Below, piece after piece: positions 21,830-32,410 of a DNA stretch of 64,000 nt. The DNA is taken from contig JAUPFV010000002.1 in NCBI GenBank assembly GCA_036936605.1, forward strand, positions 253,911,305 through 253,975,304, in the 5' to 3' direction. Origin of the DNA: Limnanthes douglasii subsp. nivea (taxonomy: Eukaryota; Streptophyta; Magnoliopsida; Brassicales; Limnanthaceae). A program made the position numbers and the translations under genes. Each line of letters opens with the position of its first letter. Positions within the stretch are counted from its first letter, which is position 1. The notes beneath the pieces were generated by a model. That model saw nothing but the letters and a program-made list of their open reading frames with translations. It made no database searches and was not told the DNA's origin.

Positions 21830-24003
21830 GTTTAACTATAATGGAGGAAGTTATGGAGGACAGTGGGGAGGATACCCCATTAGAAACATCCTGACAGACT
21901 GAGAATACTATATCAGGTCGGTCCACTAGGAAAAAAACAGGAATGCCTAACACCGAATCACTCCCGGAGTGTTTAGAAGGGAAAGTTGGGCCAAATCTTC
22001 GTAAGGTCAATGAAAAATATTTATTGGCCCTTCAAAAGATTAACTAAGTGTATACAAAAATCGCTGAACTGGATCAGATACGAATAAAGTGGGGCTTCTC
22101 TGAGTCTATCAAAGTTAAGATTCTAGTTACTGTGGAGACTTCTTTAGACTACAAGGTCAACAAACTGGTGGTATACACCAACGTACTAAAATGGGGACTT
22201 CATTTCCCATTAGACCCGGAAGTAGTTCAGTACTTCCATCCGATTAAGTTTTTCCCCAGCCCACTGAGTCTGAATGCCTGGTACACCCTTCTGGCCAACA
22301 TCATTGCTTCCAGGCTATCAAAGATTCTATTGCCCATGGAGCAATTTGATGTTGTTGCCGGTTTATGTAAGAACCACTAGATCCCATTCTATCACTATAA
22401 CATGGGAAATGACTACAAGGTAGTGAACGACCTGCAAGAGGCTGAGAAACCATGAAGGACCTAATATTTGTTCATTAGCGGAGCCTGGGAGAATGGCAAA
22501 AAGATCAACTACCAAACAAATCTGAGTCAACTGACTAGGTATTGGAGGAGCTCAGGTAACACTCCTTTTGTTCTTTTACCTATATTTAAGTCTCAATTAT
22601 TAAGACCAAACTGATTATTGTCAGTGCTTTCAAAGATGTTTCCTGAGCACTTGGAGGCTGGAAAAGCTACCTTTACCAAATTGAACCAATGGGCATCGAA
22701 ACCATGGGGGCTTGGCTTTTATAACTGTTTCACTTCGGGAAATTTGTTGAGATCTCATATGTGGAACACCACCAGAAGAGGAGACCTCATCTGTGAACAG
22801 CTGATCACCCATCCTCTAGAAAATAGTATACTGAGAAGAAAAAAGCTCATAGTCATCTAGACAAGATGAAGAATAAGAAAAATAAGTCTAGAACCGATCC
22901 ACCTCCCCAGAACCCCGAAACAACTAGTTTGGAGAATTCTGAAGATATAAACGCTGTCTTGTTGGAGGCTGTGGCTGTGGCTGTAAAAGGCCCAAGGAAG
23001 GAAATGACCGAAGAGCAAAGAAGAAGAACAAGAGCAACCTGGGGTCAGAGGTAATTCTTCGGTCTCCGGTTGACAATCCTACACTGCCACCTGATTCTCC
23101 TCCACAGGTAGAGGCACTTGCTGACCCTCATTCTCTAATGTTTCCCACGGTTAACCAGCCATCTATTAAGGGAAAGGTAAACCTTGACGAGTTTCTCAAC
23201 ATGTATGTCAGTGACCTGGGCAAGGATAATTTTGTTAGATCATTCTCTCAGCCCACTATTCTCAGTGCCATCACTTATAATAGAAAATCTTTCGAGGTGT
23301 CAAGCGAACATGACACCTTAGGCCATGAAGTCTTAGGATTTATGAGGCCAATAGTAGACTTATAGACGCAGGTCAGATAGCAAGCTAAGAGCATCAGTAC
23401 TCTTATCATAACAAACCCAAATTTAAGGGCCGATCTCTCCAATGCTCTGCAAATAATAGAATCCTTAAAAAAGAATGAGGACTTGGATACCAAACTGCGT
23501 CAGTCCAAGAGTGCTCAAGAGGAGATTAATGCCAAATTTTCCATCATGGAAAAAAATTCCTCTAGTAAGATCAAATCCTTGAAGGAAAAACAAACCACCA
23601 GCACAAACACAATTACTGCTTTAACCGAAAAGAAACAAAAGCTAGAAAAAGCTCTCCCAGGGAAATAAGAAGAGAAAAAATCTCTAAAGGACAACAAGGC
23701 TCAAGAGATAGTTAGAGAATTATGCTACTGGGGTAGTGGATTCTTTGGAAAAAAGAGACACGGGGGTCAAATCATACATGGTTCTTCTATTCCATGAGAC
23801 CTTCCCAAAGAGGACCCTTGGACCTTTGTGGAAATATATACCATACGAGGAGATACCTTTTTCATACCATGGTGGACGGTGATAAACATGGTCATTCAAG
23901 TGAAGATGATTCTGACGAAGGAACTGGTGAAAGCTCAAATGCTGAAATTAAGAGTCCCAAGAAAGATGAGGGTGAGGAAAAAACTGAAAGGAACAAGCCA
24001 TAA
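21830..24003 (+). pseudogene. Antisense gene of Tat-A
   Basis: Homologue of the Tat-B antisense gene, on the strand opposite to pol. Recognisable text starts with a MEEVMEDSG-like acidic stretch, then the core domain: GKVGPNLRKVNEKYLLALQK, WGLHFPLDPEVVQYFHPIK, LNAWYTLLANIIASRL and MGNDYKVVNDL. An intron at 22556-22624 (GTAACA to TTGTCAG) sits at the same place as in Tat-B. After it come FTKLNQWASKPWG and SHMWNTTRRGDL, then a Lys/Pro-rich linker, a coiled-coil stretch near 23480-23670 and an acidic tail ending KTERNKP, stop 24001-24003. Several stops and frameshifts interrupt it. Function unknown; the core resembles proteins annotated as putative gypsy-type transposon proteins. Confidence 0.8.
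22556..22624 (+). other. Intron in the Tat-A antisense gene
   Basis: 69 bp with GT start (GTAACA) and a CAG end after a T-rich stretch. It separates the same two conserved coding blocks as the 77-bp intron of Tat-B. Confidence 0.7.
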
Positions 24004-24038
24004 GGTCATAATGTTTATTTTATGTTCAAAACTACAGT

Positions 24039-24112
24039 CCTTGGAAGGCCAAGGCATTTTGTTATCTTTTTCAATCCTTGTTTCATAAACCAAAGTCCTT
24101 GGATGGCCAAGG
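24039..24112. repeat. Paired hairpins after the Tat-A antisense stop
   Basis: Two stem-loops: CCTTGG-AAGG-CCAAGG at 24039-24054 and CCTTGG-ATGG-CCAAGG at 24097-24112, starts 58 bp apart. Both are preceded by AGT. The same pair occurs at this position in Tat-B and Tat-D. Confidence 0.85.
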
Positions 24113-24465
24113 AAATTTGTGATTGTGGATCAGACTTTTTCCGATTAGGATATAATGTCAAGTCTTTCTTTTGTACAAACTCTTTTTTCTTCTTATGGTT
24201 AATGTTTGAGTGGTTTTTAATTTTTCCGATTTAGTTAATAAATGTTTAATCACTTCAAAAATATTTCATTTTGAAGGATGAAAGTGTTGAATAACTCTGA
24301 TCATGAATGTTTAATAAATCTGACTAAGTGTTTAATGAATCTGATCACCTCAAAGATACTTCATTTGAGAGTCGCGGTGTTTAATGAGTATTTAATTTAT
24401 CCGATCTCCTCATATTACTCACAACATTTTTGAAGAAGGCATAAAATACCATTAATTTAAAACCG

Positions 24466-24513
24466 GACACCTCATTAAAACCTCCCGCGCCATCAGGGTA
24501 GGAAAGAGTATGA
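24466..24513 (-). promoter_or_regulatory. Conserved pol-end block of Tat-A
   Basis: A ~48-bp stretch just beyond the pol stop, nearly the same in Tat-B and Tat-D. In element sense it begins with CATACTCTTTCCTACCC, then a GATGGCGC centre and GGGAGGTTTTAATGAGG. The CCTACCC and GGGAGG parts can form an imperfect stem. Role unknown. Confidence 0.65.
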
Positions 24514-24564
24514 CCGCTAATATTTGCACTTAGGTATGAGAAGGTAAATATTTACAAGAGAGTT

Positions 24565-25555
24565 TTACTCTAAATATGACCTGAGGTATTCAATGTTCCA
24601 TGGATACTTCAAAACTCTGCCCTCCTTGTCTTGAAGTCTATATGTTCCTGGCTTAACTCTTTCACATACAATATAAGGGTTTTCCCAGTTCGGAGCCAAC
24701 TTCCCAAATTGTTTTTCTTTAGTATGCAAAAATACCTTTCTTAAGACTTTGTCTCTCAACTAGAAATCTCTTCTTTTAACCTTGGATGCAAAATTTGTTT
24801 CTCATTAAACCTTGATGATGTGTTGTTCTTACATATGCCTTGACTCTTTTTTCTTCAATAAAATCCAACTAATTCCTAACCGCCATATCATTTTTCTGTT
24901 CGGAATAGTTTTGGATCCTGAATGATGGTTAAGTAGCTTCTATGTGCGTGATTGCATCCATTCCATAAACGAGGGAAAAAGAAGATTCTTATGTAGCAGT
25001 TCGGGGAGTAGTTCGGTAAGCCGACAATACATCTTGCAAATAAATTGGCCATTTTGCTACAACACCTTTCAGATTATAATTTAACCCTGACAAGATCGTT
25101 CGATTAGCAACTTCAACTTGCCTATTATCTTGAGGCTGGAAAGGAGAAGAAAAACAGTGTTGAATTCCTCTGGAGGTGCCAAACATACCCATGTCTTTAT
25201 TATCAAATTTTGGTTCTTTGTCTGTAGTGATTCTCCAGGGAAATCTAAATAGGCAACATATGTTGGATAAAATATTTATGACCGCCTTAGAAATGGTTCC
25301 AACTAAGGGTGCTGCTTCTATCCACATAGAAAAATAGTCAATGACCACTATCATTGTTCGATACCCTCCGAATGCCATGGAAAGAGGTCCAACAAAATCC
25401 AAATCCCATCTATAAAAAGGTATTGGTTCAGATATGGCCTCTAAAGGAACTATTGACATATGGATTTCATTCCCATATCTCTGGCAATGATCACACCTCT
25501 TGACCATATCTTTGTCATCTGCCATTATTGTTGGCCAATAGTACCCTGCTAACAA
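24565..25555 (-). pseudogene. Tat-A integrase
   Basis: Gypsy-type integrase in pieces. The 25555-24989 frame starts within the zinc-binding region (RCDHCQRYGN) and carries WDLDFVGP with the first catalytic Asp, ITTDKEPKFDN with the second Asp (the following Asn is now Lys) and NRQVEVANRTIL with the Glu. After a break, 24759-24565 gives the C-terminal part (KVLRKVFLHTKEKQFGK, PWNIEYLRSYLE) and the natural stop. All three acids survive but the frame is broken. It would insert element DNA into the chromosome. Confidence 0.88.
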
Positions 25556-26855
25556 ACTCTTCTGGTTAAGGCCTTATAGCCACAATGTGCAGAGCCTTCT
25601 CCATCATGTAGTTCATATAAAACATTTTAGGATTCTTCAAACCCTAAGCAACACAAGCGGGGTCTGCTGAAAGATTTCTTATGAATAACTTCTCTTAGTA
25701 CCAGGAAGCCACGAGCCTTATACTTAATCTTTTTAGCTAGGGTTTTATCCGGAGATAAAACTCCATCAGAAATAAACTAAAAAATATCATACCTCTAGTC
25801 TTTGGGTTGAATGAAAAATATGCTCATGCTTTGTTCATCCGATTCACTCTTCTCTTGGCTTGAATCTATTGATGAGTATTATTATATCACAGTCCATGGG
25901 TAGGCTTCAGAATAGGTTACGGCCGCTCAAGATTCAACCATAGTATTCTTCGATCTAGGGACATGTTTGTATTGGATACTTTTAGAGCTTGCAACAACTT
26001 CCCTTAGTATCAACAAATATTTTATCAATTGTCCCTTCATTTCTTCAAAGTGTCCTTGAGCATGATGGATAAGTAGTTGGGAGTCACTCATCATTCAGAT
26101 TCTCTTTTCCCCACATATAAAGGCTAACCTTAGACAGGTTATGGCCGCTTTATATTCTGACTCATTATTAGAGGCACTGAAACCAAAACATATAGTTTGA
26201 TACATAGTATCACCATAAGGAAAAGTTAAACAAATTTTGACCCACATGCCATGGTACTAGATCCGCCGTCTGTTCGGATTATCCATTCTTTTTAGACTGG
26301 TTTGCTTGCCTTTGCTCACAAGGACTTTCAGTATGAAACTCTACTAAGAAATCAACCACAACTTGAGCTTTGACTACAGTTCGAGGCGCAAAATCAATAT
26401 CGTAATCACCAAGCTCAACTGACCATTTGGTCATTCTGCTTGATATATTAGATTTTTGTAGAACATTCTTCAAAGGAAAAGATGTTCGGACAATAATTGA
26501 ATGTGCTTGGAAGTAAGGCCTCATTTTTCGGGCTGCTATTACCAATGCCAATGCTAACTTTTTAACTTCAAATATCTCTTTTTTGCTTCCAATAGACCTT
26601 TGCTTATGTAAAACAACAGACGGGGGTAACTATTCACTTCTCTTACTAACACAACACTTACTGCATACTCCGACACAGCCAAGTATATATAAAGTTCCCC
26701 CTTGAATAGTTTGAACAACATATTAGGTGAAGATAAATGTTTCTTGATTTCAAAGAAGGCATGCTCATATTGTGGAGACCAATTAAAGTTTTTGTCATTC
26801 GTTAGCAGTTGGAAAAAGTGAGCACACTTGTCTGACTGAAAACCCACAAGTAATC
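25556..26855 (-). pseudogene. Tat-A RT tail and RNase H
   Basis: Begins in the RT thumb/connection (FQLLTNDKNFNWSPQYEHAF), then the first RNase H (IYLAVSEYAVSVVLVREV, ALVIAARKMRPYFQ) and VELGDYDIDFAPRTVVKAQ, the usual gypsy text before the second RNase H of Tat elements. The second RNase H (after about 26,280) and the spacer to integrase survive only as scraps with many stops. RT catalytic motifs lie beyond the truncation and are missing. Confidence 0.82.
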
Positions 26856-26860
26856 CTATT

Positions 26861-27780
26861 TTCTTATTCTTATTTTTTCGTTTTTATTTTCATTTTTGAA
26901 AGTCCGTATCTTTCAAACCGTAGTTCGATTTTGGAAATATTAAATTTTAAAAACTTATTTAATATAAGTGAGTTAGACAATAAAATCAGAAAGCAATAAA
27001 CGTGGATATAATAAGTCTCATCCTAAATCTTAAATCCTAAATCATAAATCCTCATTCTAATTTCGTCTCGAGTACCATTAATTTCTTCTACATATTTGTC
27101 AATTATGATCATCACTAATACTTCATAATATGCATTGATTGTTTCTCTATCAAAATTTACTACGACAGAGTCTAACCTAGTTATTCCTCCAGAAACGAAA
27201 TCGCGGTTAATCTAAAATCCAAGCTTCCAAAGGAATCCAATGTCCATGTTGTAGCTGCAAATAATGTACTTGTTGTTCTAGATAATCAAACCTATGTCTG
27301 AAATGTTGATAAAGATAAATATGTTCACGTGAGTCACAAGAGAGTTTCAAATGAGAAACCAAATGAGGAGATGAAGCAGAATTCAAGATAAAAAATAATG
27401 GAAAAGAAAAAAAAAATCAAAGAAATATGGAGCTGCATTGTAGATAATTGAGCTTCTGCAAAATGACAAAACTTCTCGATTTCACGTAATAAAGATGAGA
27501 ATGCAGATGATGTAGTAGTTGTAACTTTATCTGGGCCAAAACGACAGAAAACCATCAAAACGTCTAAAATAGTGCAACAACAATTAGATGTAAGTTTTTC
27601 TTATAAATTTTGCTTTTGTCTTTTTTTTTATTGTGAATTTTAATTTATTTAGTTTTGTTGTTGTGTTTTTGCAGGAAGGTTTTCCAGATATATCATTAGT
27701 TTAGGAGAGTTACTGTTTTGGTGTCTGTTTTGTAACTCTCCTGGTTACCATAAGAAAGAAAAGTCAAAAGTTACTTCATT
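26861..27780. other. AT-rich flank with a possible two-exon remnant
   Basis: At 26896-26930 there is a short copy of the CCGTA-type sequence that is tandemly repeated at 38-42 kb. At 27480-27705 the plus strand offers a gene-like pair: a frame ending SKIVQQQLD, a donor ATGTAAGT at about 27583, a T-rich intron to TTTTTGCAG at about 27675, then EGFPDISLV and a stop. The join is in frame. The minus strand is also open at 27558-27334. I cannot tell which, if either, was a real gene. Confidence 0.35.
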
Positions 27781-27789
27781 CCATAATCG

Positions 27790-28020
27790 TTGTATTTAGG
27801 ACTGTTATCGGTCCTCCGGCTTGCGGATATCATTTAAATTACCAAGAGCAATCCATGAAGTGTCTCGGACATGGTTAGAGATAGAGGTGATGAATTTCCA
27901 AAGGGCATACGGTCGGAGGCATCATTGAACGCATAAACCGCTAATATAGATAAGCAGCTGTTATATACAATATTATTAACAATGCAGTCACTAAGATGAG
28001 GATGATAATGCTAAAGTTTA
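27790..28020 (-). pseudogene. LINE endonuclease fragment
   Basis: On the minus strand, LSILAVYAFNDASDRM is followed, after a one-base frame change, by LWKFITSISNHVRDTSWIAL and GNLNDIRKPEDR. This matches the pattern of L1-type apurinic endonucleases (a VYAF/Y-NDA motif, then W-LGDFN-I). The catalytic Asp of GDFN has become Asn (GNLN). Only about 75 residues remain. Such endonucleases nick target DNA to prime LINE insertion. Tat-B inserted next to it at 28,047-28,051. Confidence 0.72.
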
Positions 28021-28046
28021 ATCTATATGTGCTAGGGTTCTATGCC

Positions 28047-28051
28047 ATCTC
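28047..28051. repeat. Left target site duplication of Tat-B (ATCTC)
   Basis: ATCTC immediately precedes the first base of the LTR remnant and is repeated at 36899-36903 after the other LTR. Confidence 0.88.
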
Positions 28052-28070
28052 TGGTGTGGTTAATTATTGT
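28052..28070 (-). repeat. 19-bp remnant of the Tat-B 3' LTR
   Basis: TGGTGTGGTTAATTATTGT is identical to the outermost 19 bp of the other LTR (36492-36510), then similarity ends abruptly inside antisense-gene sequence. A deletion removed about 388 bp of LTR, the polypurine tract and probably the start of the antisense gene. Confidence 0.85.
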
Positions 28071-28072
28071 TT

Positions 28073-31032
28073 ATGTTTACAGCGAGGAACGCTCTGATCA
28101 AAGGTGGGTGGCTCAACCTCTCTGAATTAGAAAAGGCGCAAAAGGTCGAAAGGGAAAGACGCATTGAAGCAGTACTACCCATTTCGCCCATCGACAGACC
28201 AGTAACTTCAGTCACAGAGTCAGATCAAGGCTCTTCTTCCTCTAAAGGCATCAAGCAGAAAAGGTTATTTCAAACCAATCTCTCCCCCATTATCTCAGGT
28301 TCTTCAGTTCAAGAATCGGAACCTGTGGTTGAGCCAGGTGTTACTGTAACCGGTTTCAAAAAACCCTCCCCCTTCATAGCTATGGGGTCAGACACTGAAC
28401 ATTCCCCTCAAAAACTAGTTGACCGGAGAAAAGGCCGGTTAGTCAAGGGCCAAGCTTCCAAGAGCACCCCCTCAAAATCGGGTGCCAAAGACAGTGGTAC
28501 AGGGTCAGAAGTGCCCATTAAAGTTCCCAAGGACAGGCTGTCCGGTCCAGAGGGCATTAGCTCAAGTCTCCAGAGGGACACATCTGCATCAGAGCCCCAA
28601 CCGGAGGCCAGGAACCAAGAAAATACTGGAACTCAGCAGTCCGGAAGCCAAGCTGAGCCAATTCTGAACCTTCCCCTTACCACAGCTGCTGAAAACCCCT
28701 CAATAATCATGGAGGAAATAATGGAGGACTCCATCGAAGAGGCTCTATTCGAGTCTGAGCCCTCCGGACAGACTAGTAGTGCCATTGCTGCCAAAAAAGA
28801 CAAAGGCAAGGAAAAGTTGTGCTTGAGGCATCCGGATCTACCGGAGAGTCTCGAAGGAAGGGTGGGGACTTGTTTTCACAAGGTCAATGTCAAGTACCTC
28901 CTTGCCCTGCAAAAAATTAACTACGCATTCATCCACACATCCGAGCTGGGCCGGATGCGTACGAAGTGGGGAATTCCAGAGAATGTGAAGATACGAATCC
29001 ATATCAACCCCGAAACTCCTATGGACTGCAAATTGAGTGAGATAGTCATCTTCACGGAGCTGTTCAATTGGGGACTTAGATTCCCTCTGGACCCAAAAAT
29101 TGTCAGATACTTCCATCTGATAAAGCTCTGTCCGAGCCAGCTGAGCCCCAATGCCTGGTACACCCTCATGGCCAGCATTATGGCTTCAAGGTTCTCCGGG
29201 ATCCCTCTACCAATGGAGGAGTTTGCTGCTGTGGCCAGTCTCTGCAGAAACCATCACATCCCCTTCTACCATTTCAGCATGGGGGATAACTTCAAAGCTG
29301 TGGATGACTTGCTAGAGTCAGAGAGGAATTGGAAGACCCAGTTCTTGTTCGTAAGTGGTGCATGTAAGAATGGGCAGAAAATTAAGTCTGGTGTCAACCC
29401 GAGTCTTCTCACAAGCAGGTGGAGGAGTGACCGTAAGTCTCCTGCTTTACACTCTTATCTCTTTTTTTTAAAAGTTAGTTTGAATTAACTTGTTTTATTT
29501 TTTCCTTAGCAGAACTGCCTAAGGACTTCAATGACCACTTGAAAACCGGGCAGGCTACTTGCACCAAGATCAATGCTTGGGCTACTAAGAAGTGGGGGAA
29601 CTGGTTCCATGCTGCTTTTACTGGAGGCAACTTGGCAAGGTCTCATTTGTGGAACACCACAGGTCGGAGAGACTTAACTTGGGAAGAGCTCACCACTCAG
29701 CCTCCTCCGGATGTTGTGCTCAAAAGGACGCATGAACCAGATGGGACACTCTACTTGCCAGGCCAGGCCAAATCCCCGAGCAAGATGAAAGGCAAAAAGA
29801 AAGGCAAGAAAATGGTTGGTGAAGCTAACCCTGGAGAGGTGGAGGAGGATGCTCCAATACATCCGGAGGGGCCAGTCCCCAGTCAAATTGATGATGCTCT
29901 CTTGGAAGTGGTGGAGCAGGAGACTGAAAGGCAAGAAGTGCACTCCCCAAACCCTCCAAGGGCTTCCAAAAGAGATCGTAAACGGGGAGGTGAAAGCAAA
30001 GACAGGGAGGCCAAGAAGAAAAAGACCTCTAAGGGTGACGAGCTTTCTCTCCGTACTTCGGAGCCTCCTCCCCAAGTTGACCCCTCTGACCCAACACAAG
30101 CAGAAGAGATACCTGGTGACTTCCAAACCGATGAGGTCGAAGGGGGAGATCTAAGCATTGACGGTGTCGACATCACTGGTCTTGGTGGGCTTGATGAGTA
30201 CTTCATGAATCTTCCCAGAGATGATTTTGTCGGACCTTATCTCCCTCCGAGCACTTCAAACTCAGTCACTTTTAATGGTAAGACCTTTACTGTTTCAAGT
30301 GATAAGGATGCTATAGCTTACTCTTTGTTAAGAAATGTTCAACCGGTGCTTGCGTTGGAAAAGCAACTTCGAAATCAGGCTGACATAATCAAATACCTCA
30401 AGTCTAGCAAAGAGAAGCTGTCCGACGATCTTCTTACTGCTACTTCGAATGCTGCCATTTGAAAGGAAGAAAACGAAGAGCTGAAGAGAAACCAGGAGGT
30501 GAGTACCACAAAAGTCACCACACTGGAGAACACTATCACAGAGCTCCGGGAGAAGCTGTCCGGATTGGAGAAAGATCTTGCCACTTCAAGAGGGGAGACC
30601 AAGGCCAAGGATCAAATCATCACCAACTTAACCAGTGACAAGATTTCTCTTGAGAATTCAGTGTCCAAAACTGCCAAGGAGAAAGCTACTTTGCTAAGGG
30701 AGCAGGAGGCCAAAATCCAAGCCAAGATCGATGCTTATGCCAACAGCGTGATCGACACTCAAGAGCAAATGTATGCCAAGGTAAGATCAAACATGGTCTT
30801 GCTCTTCCATGAGAAATTTCCGAAGAGGAACCTAGGGGATTTATGGCTTCATGTAGAGGTTGAAGACCTCCCATACCACACAATGGCCGAAGGCGACCGG
30901 ATTGGCTTCTCTAGTGCATCTTCATCTGATGATGAAGAAAACACCAGGGAGAGCCCAAACGAAGAAAAAGATGATCCCAAGGGGAAGAAGAAGGTAGATG
31001 AAGCTGAGCCATCTTCAAAGGTCCAGCCTTAA
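28073..31032 (+). pseudogene. Spliced antisense gene of Tat-B (one nonsense codon)
   Basis: The best-preserved gene in the window. Exon 1 (28073-29432) and exon 2 (29510-31032) join in frame across a 77-bp intron to give 961 codons including the stop. One internal TGA at 30460-30462 (codon 771) breaks it, possibly from CGA. A Ser/Pro-rich N-terminus (about residues 1-250) precedes a conserved core at roughly 260-500: KVNVKYLLALQKINY, WGLRFPLDPKIVRYFHLIK, NAWYTLMASIMASRF, and in exon 2 WATKKWGNWFHAAF and SHLWNTTGRRDLTW. Then come a Lys-rich basic linker, a heptad-like coiled coil (about 690-890) and an acidic Ser-rich tail. The first ATG is probably not the original start, since the LTR deletion ends at 28070. 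Role unknown; possibly a nuclear accessory protein of Tat elements. Confidence 0.82.
29433..29509 (+). other. Intron of the Tat-B antisense gene
   Basis: 77 bp, GTAAGT donor, T-rich tract and TTTTTTCCTTAG acceptor. It has in-frame stops; removal restores the frame (phase 1, junction codon CCA). A counterpart lies at the same place in Tat-A. Confidence 0.82.
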
Positions 31033-31075
31033 TTTATGAATTACTCTTTACTTTTCATGTTATTTGAACTAAAGT

Positions 31076-31177
31076 CCTTGGAATTCCAAGGCATTCATTT
31101 GGTAAGCGTGTCCGGTATCTGACCGGATAGATCCTTTACTTTGTTTTGACAATTTGAAAGTCCTTGGAAGGCCAAGG
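31076..31177. repeat. Paired hairpins after the Tat-B antisense stop
   Basis: CCTTGG-AATT-CCAAGG at 31076-31091 and CCTTGG-AAGG-CCAAGG at 31162-31177, starts 86 bp apart. Between them lies another inverted repeat, TCCGGT-ATCTG-ACCGGA. The first hairpin starts 44 bp after the antisense stop. Confidence 0.88.
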
Positions 31178-31426
31178 CACTTAAGTTATTTTAATGAATA
31201 TCTTTGTTTTGCACAATTCTCACCTTCTTTCATAGTCTGTTCCAATTTTGATGGCTAGTGTTTAAATAGCCCTTAGTTATTTCATAGTGAGAGTGTTTAA
31301 ATTCTCCGATGACGAATGTTTAAATGGTCATCACTCTTTTATTTCAATCTGGATGGTGCGACAAGGGACAAAATTAAAACACTTCAGAATTTTTTTAAGA
31401 AGGCATCAAATTTTATTTAGAACCCG

Positions 31427-31474
31427 GACACCTCATTAAAACCTCCCCGTGCCACCAGGGAGGAAAGAGTATGC
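31427..31474 (-). promoter_or_regulatory. Conserved pol-end block of Tat-B
   Basis: About 50 bp beyond the integrase stop. In element sense it holds CCTCCC-TGGTGGCACG-GGGAGG, a 6-bp stem, followed by TTTTAATGAGGTGTC. The counterparts in Tat-A and Tat-D differ at few positions. Confidence 0.7.
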
Positions 31475-31523
31475 CCCCAAATATTTACATGGATGTTTAA
31501 ACAAGTAAATATTTACACAAATA

Positions 31524-32410
31524 CTACTCCAAGTACATCCGGAGATGTTCGATATTCCAAGGGTGGGTCAGAACTCTTCCATCCTTGTCTTCTAGCCAAT
31601 ATGTTCCAGGTTTAAGCCTTTCAACAACCATATAAGGTCCTTCCCAAGTCGGAGCCGATTTTCCGAACAGTTTTTCTTTAGTGTGTAAGAAGACTTTCCT
31701 CAATACCTTGTCCCCCGGTTGGAAATCTCTCCTTTTAACTCTGGAAGCAAATCTGCTTCTCATCAAACCCTGATAGTGTGCAACTCTAAGGTGAGCTTTA
31801 ACTCGTCTTTCTTCTACCAGATCGAGCTGACCTCTGATTGCCACCTCGTTAGCGCATTCGGAGAAGTTGTGAACACGAAACGATGGGAGAGTTGCTTCTA
31901 TGGGAGCTACTGCATCCATTCCATAGACCAAAGCAAAGGGTGACTCATGTGTTGCAGCCCTAGGTGTTGTCCGGTAGGCCCACAAGACCTCTTGTAAATA
32001 ACTAGGCCACTTCCCAGCAGCCCCTTCCAAATTCTTCTTCAAACCGGACAGTATAGTTCTGTTAGCCACTTCAACTTGTCCATTTGCTTGTGGGTGGAAA
32101 GGTGAAGAGAAACAATGTCGTATACCCCTTGAGGTACAGAAGCTTTCCATTTCCTTATTGTCGAACCGTGGCCCATTGTCTGTTGTTATCTTTCGTGGGA
32201 CACCAAATCTGCAACAGATGTTGGATAGAATGAATTTTATGACAGCTTTTGACGTTGTTCCTGCTAGAGGGGCTGCTTCAATCCACTTCGAAAAGTAATC
32301 TATAGCAACAATTATAGTTCTGCGCCCTCCGGATGCCATAGGGAGAGGCCCTACTAAATCCAACCCCCATCGAGCAAAAGGTATAGGCTCAGAAATTGAC
32401 TCTAAAAGAA
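31524..32410 (-). pseudogene. Tat-B integrase core and C-terminus
   Basis: Fully open for about 295 residues. Catalytic residues are all present: Asp in WGLDLVGP, Asp in TTDNGPRFDN and Glu in NGQVEVANRTIL. The C-terminal part has FQPGDKVLRKVFLHTKEK and ends PWNIEHLRMYLE. The N-terminal HHCC zinc-binding part is missing: upstream, the frame runs directly into the truncated second RNase H. An integrase without its zinc domain is not expected to be functional. It reads convergent with the antisense gene, with stops 490 bp apart. Confidence 0.9.

Larger units (their letters stand above)
21600..26860 (-). mobile_element. Tat-A: 5'-truncated Ty3/gypsy element of Tat type
   Basis: A minus-strand element lacking its LTR, gag, protease and most of RT; homology stops at about 26,855 in the RT/RNase H connection. 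It keeps RNase H, integrase, the conserved pol-end block, two hairpins and a decayed antisense gene. The order and text match Tat-B (28,052-36,898) and Tat-D. No 3' LTR is recognised at the low-coordinate end, so ends are approximate. Stops and frameshifts make it inactive. Confidence 0.85.

Noticed and set aside
29674..30206. Minus-strand ORFs of 107-150 codons inside the antisense gene
   Set aside because: They overlap the well-supported plus-strand exon 2 and have no recognisable motif.
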